From: a virus
Virus record (IMG/VR): IMGVR_UViG_3300037264_000977
Span: 1-26,918 of that record
DNA: 26,918 bases
Direction: 5' to 3' (one strand)
Numbering within the stretch: position 1 is the stretch's first letter; every line of letters starts with the position of its first letter. The translations under genes and the position numbers were made by a program. The notes beneath the pieces are model-generated. The model worked only from the letters and a program-made list of their open reading frames with translations. It was not told where the DNA came from and did not search any database. Shown here piece after piece: positions 1-7,000 of the stretch.

Positions 1-209
1 GAAAGTTCGTTCAGGCCGGAATCGTAGGTGCCGATGCCGAGTTCAAAGCCGGTGCCGCTGTCCTCGACGAAGTAATGAACTTGGAGGGTGTTGAGCGTCG
101 GAACGACAGCGCTGAACGCGATGTGACGCGGCGTGGCCCCGGCAAGCGCGTAGCTTCCGGTGCCGGCCGTCGTCGTTGTTTCTTGAACCCGATCGAAAAG
201 ATTGGCCAT
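1..209 (-). CDS. Phage tail-fibre/structural protein, N-terminal part (cut by window edge)
   Basis: An open frame starts at the ATG on 207-209 and runs off the left edge of the window without a stop, giving 69 visible codons. The protein begins MANLFDRVQETTTTAGTG and continues with segments such as HIAFSAVV and GFELGIGTYDSG. This layout (VQETTTT, Gly/Thr turn, GIGTY) resembles a short beta-rich module found in many phage tail-fibre or tail-spike proteins; that likeness is from memory. A Shine-Dalgarno-like AAGGTG lies about 5 nt upstream, and the gene begins 9 nt after the preceding stop codon. It closes a run of small fibre-attachment genes, so it is probably the start of the fibre or another tail-tip protein. 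Full length and receptor-binding region are unknown because the rest lies outside the window. Confidence 0.7.
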   Translation of the reverse strand, partial: MANLFDRVQETTTTAGTGSYALAGATPRHIAFSAVVPTLNTLQVHYFVEDSGTGFELGIGTYDSGLNEL

Positions 210-218
210 GATGTCACC

Positions 219-581
219 TTATGCGAATGTGATGTCCCACGTAAACTGAATCGCCTCGCCCGTCAGCACTGTCTCCGTCGGGAAGTCTGCCTTCACGAAC
301 AAATTGCCCGCAGCGGCGGCGTCAAATACGCCGGCGTTCGTGATGCTGCGGCCATCCGTCGCTGTAATCAGCCCGATCAGCCGAAGCGTGTCGTCCGCCA
401 CCGTGGTCGTCACGACGAACGCGCTGCACAGCGATCGCGGCTCCGTCGACTCAGCGAACAGCGTCGTGTCGCCGGCCGCTGTGGTGCCGGCACCTGTGCC
501 CCAGCCGATGAAAAAACTCCACGCGGCTGCAAGCGCGGGCGGGATGAACGCCCGTCCGGTTTCTACTAGAAGCGAAGCCAT
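219..581 (-). CDS. Small phage tail/fibre-associated structural protein
   Basis: The predicted protein has 120 residues starting MASLLVETGRAF. The start at 581 is preferred over an upstream one at 611 because AGGAGA lies about 8 nt before it. The N-terminal third is hydrophobic and aromatic (PPALAAAWSFFIGWGTG). The C-terminal part (GVFDAAAAGNLFVKADF, then GEAIQFTWDITF) looks like a beta-strand module seen in small phage structural proteins near tail fibres; this is recalled, not searched. It lies between a fibre-tail adaptor-like gene and a fibre-like gene and overlaps the upstream gene by 16 nt. No enzymatic motif is visible. A virion or tail-tip role is inferred from position. Confidence 0.6.
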   Translation of the reverse strand: MASLLVETGRAFIPPALAAAWSFFIGWGTGAGTTAAGDTTLFAESTEPRSLCSAFVVTTTVADDTLRLIGLITATDGRSITNAGVFDAAAAGNLFVKADFPTETVLTGEAIQFTWDITFA

Positions 582-748
582 GCCCTGATCTCCTGTTTTG
601 CCCTGCGCCAAATGCGCGCAAAGCGGCTTTCAGTGCTACCAAACGCAACCACGCCAAGGTCGCGCTTCACGGTCCCGTCGCGGTTGAGCACGACCGCGCG
701 AAGCGTTGCCCTCTTGACGCCGGCACCGAGCTGGACGGTTCCGGTCAT
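566..748 (-). CDS. Small hypothetical protein (60 aa)
   Basis: This 60-residue basic protein starts MTGTVQLGAGVKRATLR. Its first half is probably beta-strand (ATLRAVVLNRDGTVKRDLGVV) and its end is Arg/Trp-rich and helical (RFARIWRRAKQEIRAWLRF). The start codon overlaps the stop of the preceding gene as ATGA, a typical translational-coupling arrangement. No family is recognised. It sits between two tail-tip genes in the same orientation, which supports it being real. The Arg/Trp-rich tail could touch nucleic acid or membrane, but nothing shows this directly. Confidence 0.55.
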   Translation of the reverse strand: MTGTVQLGAGVKRATLRAVVLNRDGTVKRDLGVVAFGSTESRFARIWRRAKQEIRAWLRF

Positions 749-1032
749 GCGTCTCTCACGAATAGGTTGGCCTCCATCGAGAGGACGTTGCCGTCATCTG
801 TGCCAACGACCACCGTGAACTTGTATTGCGTGTCGGCGACTCCGTCAGCCGCTCGGATTTGCACGCGCTTTCCGGAGAAGGACGGTCCCGAGAGCGTCAG
901 CCCGGCCGGCGCCGCAGTGAGCGATATGATCGACGAAAGCGCCTCGTCCTCCGCCATGTCAACCGTGAAGTCGAACGTGAAGACCCGGCTTTCAACCGGC
1001 TGCTTTTCAAGATAGGGGAGGTCGTAGCTCAT
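745..1032 (-). CDS. Phage fibre-tail adaptor-like protein
   Basis: The predicted protein has 95 residues starting MSYDLPYLEKQPVESRVF. Its pattern is an N-terminal YLEKQP-type segment, then DEALSSIISLTAAPAGLTLSG, then DTQYKFTVVVGTDDGNVLS and a final strand. This matches the small immunoglobulin-like proteins commonly annotated in phages as fibre-tail adaptors, which link a fibre to the tail. That family match is from memory. No strong Shine-Dalgarno is seen, so expression may depend on coupling to the giant gene, whose stop lies 21 nt upstream. The next gene overlaps its end by 4 nt. Confidence 0.55.
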   Translation of the reverse strand: MSYDLPYLEKQPVESRVFTFDFTVDMAEDEALSSIISLTAAPAGLTLSGPSFSGKRVQIRAADGVADTQYKFTVVVGTDDGNVLSMEANLFVRDA

Positions 1033-1053
1033 AGCTCATTTTACCATGTTGGA

Positions 1054-4000
1054 CTAGGTTGGCCCCAGTAGCTCGTCTCGCGCGCCCGAGCGCAGTGCGC
1101 GGGGGAGCAGGAGGAGCGTGCGCTGATTGAGCGGAAGCCCCGCGAGCGCGATCGACCGGCGGATGCTGCGGGCGTCGAGCATGAGCGGCGTGTCGGGGTA
1201 ACGCTCGTTCCAGCTCTGCGCTGCGGCGAACGCATCTTTCACGTCCTGATCCTTCCCGTCGCGGATGCCGCGCACGATGTTGTCGTAGACTTGCTGGCGC
1301 ACCTGATTGTAGAACGCCGCGTCCTGCTTCACGATCCGGTCGTGCGCGTATATCTCGGCCATCGACGCGCTCGAGAACCCGAGCGATTGCCAGAACGACT
1401 CCATGTGGCCCACGTCTGTGATCTTCCGGCCGGCCGGATCGGTGGCAACCCCGGTCGTCCAGTAGTTGTAGCCCTTGACCATGTTGCGTGCCGCGACGGG
1501 CAGCGCCTCGTTGGCTGCACGATTGTATTCACCTTGCGTCAGAGCACCCACGCCCTTCACTGCACCTTCGATCATCGCGCCGACCGGACCGAGCACATCC
1601 GAGAGGACTCGCTCGTAGGTGGCATCGGCCGCACCCAGTCGGGTGCCGGGGATGATGTCGCCGAGACCCACGCGAGAGGAGAACTGCATCCCGGTTAGGG
1701 AGTTGATCGCGCCGGTCATCAGGAGGCCGGACAGGTCCGCGCCAACGACGGCCTCGCTCGCATCCTTCAGCGCGTTGCGCATCGCGCGCCGCGTGTTGAA
1801 CTTGCTGCCAAAGAGCCGCTGCGAGATCACGTCGATGATGTCGAGTATATTTGACATGAAGGGCAGGCCCTCGGTGCCGGCGGCCAGCCACAGGCTCAGC
1901 AGCGCGAAGCTCGCCGCGCGCGGGCTCTGTTTGTAGAGGCCCGTAATCATCTCGACCATGTAGATCGGGAAGCTCTTGAACACGAACAGGAGCGAGCCCA
2001 AGTCGGAACGAGCGAGACCGGGGCGGTTCGCCTCGTCGTAGCGGAATTGAGTTTTGTAAACCACGTCTTTCGCAAACTCATAGACCGTCGGCGTCGGGAG
2101 CTTCCCGGTTCTCGAGAGGTCCTGACCCGTTTTAAACGCGGCGATGAACGTCGCCAGCCGGTTTATGTGCTCGCCGGCGCGGAAGGGCGCCATCCAGACT
2201 TTGATCGCATTCTGGACGCGCTTCGAGCGTGAGTAGATACTGCCTCGCGCCATGCCCATAATCTGAAAGAGTTCCGTGTCGAGGATCGTCCCATCGCGCG
2301 CGGCCATGATAAGCGCGTCGCGCAGGCCCGGCACAGCATCAACCTCGGGGATCGGGCTGCCGCGCTTATCCTCCAGCTTCGGCAGATTCGTGAGGACGTT
2401 GTAATTTGAAGCTGCGGCTTTCAATCCGCCGAATACGCGGGCGTAGGACTCTGCGGCATTGGAATACTGTGACAGGTAGGGCACCGTGGCGAGCGGGAGC
2501 TGCGAGAGCTGCACACCCATCGCGGCGAACGAGCCGCCGAGGAAGTGGAGGGACGCGAGCGAGCGAATCTTCGAGGACCAGTTCGACTTGTCGTGCGCGG
2601 GGTTCATGACGTAGCTCACCCGCTCCTCCGCGAGGTTGCGGTAGTGGCCCGCGAGCGGTCCGTCGCCAGCCCACACATCGCGCGCTGGATCGACAGCGAA
2701 TGTCGGGCGGCCGTTGGCGTCCTGTCCCACGCGAACCTTCCGGCCCTGCATCGCGTCCGCCAGCGCGGCGCTGAACTCGCTGTGCGCGACCTTGTTCGAG
2801 ATGCCGACCGCGAACTCCGCCAGAATGCGCTCGCCGTCGGTGCTGAAGCCCGGCACGTTTAAACGACGGAAGATTCGGTTCCGGCGCGTAGAGTCGGCCT
2901 CGATGGTGAACTTGGCCAGCCGCTCTCGCTCGGTTTGCGTGAGCTTGATCCCGAGCCGGTTCGCTGTGTCGAGGAAGTCGAGATAACTGATCCCGCCATC
3001 ATACTCGACCTTCTGCCGCGTGCCCCACTCGAACGTGACCTCGGGGAACTTCGGCCCGAGCGCTTTTTGCAAGTGGTCCAACGCATCCTGCGCCTGCTTT
3101 TGTGTCTGGAACTGCGTGTAGAACACGGTCACCGGGCCCTGATCGGTCTTGATGTAGCCGTGCGTCACGAAGTCGCCATAGCGCCGCTCGGGGATGTAGC
3201 CCGTGCGCACCAGCTCCTCGATCTGCGCACGGCGGCTCGTCTCCCACGTCTGGTAGGCGGTAGACTCCGCGCCGAGTGCCTGCCTGTAGACCGTCTGGTC
3301 CGCGATGAACTCCTCGCGAAGCATGTTGTTGACCATCTCGCCGGCCTGATCGAACATGCGACGTTGGTGCTCCGTCAACAGGCTGCGAATCCGGTTGTAT
3401 TCGGGCGACCCGACGGCGTAGTTTCCGACGGTGCGCTGCATGAGTGCGTTGCTGACTGCATCCCGGTCTGCCGTGCTCGTCGACAGCGGCAGCCACTCGC
3501 TCATGTTCTTCTCGACCGAGTCCGCGATCAGGCGCTTTTTGCGGTCGCTGTGCGCGAACAGCACGTTCGCCACGTTCGCCACGCCCTTGCTGCGCTCCGA
3601 AATCTTCAGGAGCGACATCAGGTTCTTCTCCACCCAGCGCATCGACGAGCCACTGGACGAGTCGCCAGCGTGTTTGAATATCTGGTCCCACGTCTGCTTC
3701 GGGGCCCCGGCTTCCTCCACGGCGGCGCTCACGCGATGGAGCATCTGCATGTGCTGCGCGCTGCCCTTCGTGTATTGGTCGTCCATGTTGTCGAGCAGCG
3801 CCTTCGAGTAATACAGCTCGAAACCGTCGGATTCCAGCATCGTCATGCCATCCTGCGGCAGCGGCAGCGTGGCGTCCAGTGCGGCGCGCGAGAACATCTT
3901 GCCCTGATTCTGGCTCAGGCGGATGTCGTCGATCGCGTTCTTGAAGTTGTAGCCGGCCTTGCGGAAGTTCTCGGGACTGACCGGCGCCTTCAGCGCGATG

Positions 4001-7000
4001 TCGATCCAGTTCCGCACGAATGCCTGCTCGCGGTCAGGGCGCAGCTCGAGGCGAGAGCGCCCGCGCGAAACGACCTCACCGAACAGGTCGATCGTTTCCT
4101 TGTCCTTGTTCACGACGCGTCGGAAGTATCCGCGCTCGAGCCCCATCTGTTTCGCTTGCTTGCGGGTCGCGTCCATGCGCGCCTTGATCGCCACCCACAC
4201 GGCCGCCTGCACCTGATGGATCGGCCAGCCGAGGCGGTTCGCGAGCGTCCGCGTCTCCTCCTCGACGAACGAGTATTGAGACTGCGAAATCTTGCCGTCC
4301 TTGTCGCCGTAGCCGAAGGCATGGGCCATCCACATATCAATCGTGCCGCCCTGCGTGTGCGCGCCGTAATTGAGCGGGTCGATCTCGATCATGAGGTTGA
4401 CGAACAGGTTGTTGCGCTTCCGCCCGCCAACGATCTCACCTTTCTTGTTCATCCGGTCCAGCCCCGTCATCACCAGCGCGGCGCTGCGCGACATCTCCTC
4501 CGGGAATACTCCGGACCTGATCGGCTGCCCTTCCTTGAACTGGTGCCATGCGGTCCACGCGTGCTTGAAGTTGAGCGGCACTGTCGTGCGCGGAGAGAAA
4601 ATAGACAGGAGCTTGGCGAACTTTGTCGCTTCCTCCCGGTTCCCGCCCATGAGGTCGAGAATCGCGCGGCTCGACTCGTCATGCCAGTATCGCCCGTATG
4701 GCTCGCCCTCGAACGCAAGGCCGCCGATGCGCCGGCGCAGCTTGCGCAAGTCGGTGCCGGTCTTGATCCAATCAGCCGCGCCGGGATACGTCGTGCTCGA
4801 CGCGCTCAGCAGGTCCTCGGTGCCGGCCTTGTTCATTGTGTCGATGCCGCTCTTGGCATAGTAGCCGGCGTCGATCGCGGTGAAGATATCCTCGTAGGTC
4901 TGGAAACCCTGACCGTCGAAGTAGTTGATGATCCTCGTGAGGATGGCCCTGATCTTTTGCCAGATGCTCTCGATCGCCCCGGTCGCGGTGAGTTGCCCGT
5001 TGCGCCAGAACTGGAACGCGTAGGCGCGCGCCTCGCGCGGATTGCCGGCGGCCTCGTCGGCGAGATTCGTGCCATTCTCCGTGTCGTAGCGCTTCAGGGC
5101 CTCCATCAGCTTGTTGAACTCTGCTGTGCCGGGCTCGAACGCGCGCCGGATGACACCGCGCTCGCCTTCGGCCAGCACATTAAGCTCGAGAAAGTGGAAT
5201 CCCTCGTGCGCAGCAGCAGACAGAATATCCTGCGCGTTGTAGGCAAGCCCGATGACGTTCTTGCCGCCTTCCGCGAGCGCCTGCGCGAAATACCCGGCAG
5301 AGCCGTCCATGACCTGAAGCCGAACCTCGAGGTTCCCCGGCGCGCCGAGGATCGTGTTGAGGTAGCCAAGGGCCGCCTTGCCCCGCTCGGCGTAGAGCTG
5401 CTGAACCATCTGGTGTGCGCCGCGTGACACTTTATTCGACTCGCGCAGGATGGCGTCGCGCATCATCGCCGGCAAGAGGTCGGCCTTCTGCGTCGCGTAT
5501 TGCCGATTTTGGGGCGGCAAGCCCTCGTTCGCCTTCCCGAAGTTGACCCACGCATTCTGGCCAGTCGTCTCGGTCAACAGCGCGGCGTTAGCCTTGTCGG
5601 AGAACATCTGCGCGTGCGCTCGGGTTGCGTTTAGCTCGCCATGCACCCCGAACTCGAAACCGGTCTTCGCGTGACCGTAGAGGTCATGAACCGCGCGGAA
5701 CTTGTAGTTTTGCTCGTTCGTAAGGAACGGGTGCTCGAGACTACTCGCAAACACAAACAGGTGCGAATTCTCGAACACGTCGCGGCGCATCTCCGCCGAA
5801 TTGGGGTAGGGGAACGCTTGCTGCACCGGTTCGATCTTAATGGTCTTCGCAACATGATCGTATTGGGCCTCGGTCTCGCGCGCCAGAGCCTCGTAGGCAG
5901 TGCTCACCTCGGGGTTGGTGCTGCGCACCTCCAGCAGATCGTAGGCTTCAGCAACGGCGCGGCCCAGTGACGGGTCAAACTGGATGTAGGGAATCACCCC
6001 GATTGGCGGAAGCCCAACGCTGCGGTTATATTCCTGCGCAGTGTCAAAGAGCGGATGCGACACGGGAATCTCGAGCCCGGTCCGAAGGTCGGTGATCGCG
6101 ATCTGTCCGGACGCGCGCGCAAGCTGAAGCGCTTGAGGCAGATTCGGAACCACAGTGCCGACGCTCAGCACCGACTCGCCATCGCTGCGATCAAACCAAG
6201 TGTGCAAGACGTTAGCCGGGTTCGAGAGCGAGGTGCCATTCAACGCCACGAATGAGCTGATGTCCTCCGGCGAGACGATGCCATCCTTCAAGTCCCGGCG
6301 TGGGATCAGGGGGAGCCCGACGACGTAACCGCTGCTGCCGCGTAGATCGCGCCCGGTCACGAGGTTCATCGTCGACCATTTCGTCGCCTTGTGCGCGTCG
6401 AGCGCACCCTGCGAATTCTGTTGCAAAGTTTCTGTAGTCGGCGCCTTCGACACGCGCGTCTGGACAAAGATGCGGAGCTGCCCGTTCGGATACAGGACCG
6501 CCTCGTAGCCGTTGGCCACGACTAGCTTCTGAAACTCTGCCACCGCGATACTGAAGTCCGGTCCGTAGCGATACTTGATGTCCTGCATCGCCTTGAGGAA
6601 CAGCGGGTCCTCGCGCAGGTTCGTTACCCTGTAGACCTTCGCGGCGTCGAGCGTTCCGACATACTTCTGCCCGCGTTGAACCTCGGGCTCGACGTAGTCT
6701 GTGCCTTCCACGACAGCAGATGTGTAGAGGCTGCCGAACTCGAGGTTTACCGCCTGATCCCGGCCCTTGATGCCCCGGCCCATCATCCTCGGGTCGAGCT
6801 GGCTGAGCCCCGGTCTGCCCCAGTGATTGAACGTGATCGTAGTCTGCGGCACAAGCGCGGCGCGTGACCGGTATGCCTGCATAGTGATGCCAGCAGCCTC
6901 AGCCTCTCTCGCGTATCGCTTGATGTTCTCCGGCGACATGACGCCGTCGGCCTGCTCACCACCTGAGAAGTAGCGCACTTCTGTCGGGAGATACTTCCAG

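Noticed and set aside
2935-5427. Long plus-strand open frame (830 codons) opposite the giant gene
   Set aside because: The product is Arg/Leu/Val/His-rich with no family features and lies antisense to a frame with clear motifs. High-GC codon use on the minus strand leaves antisense frames open.
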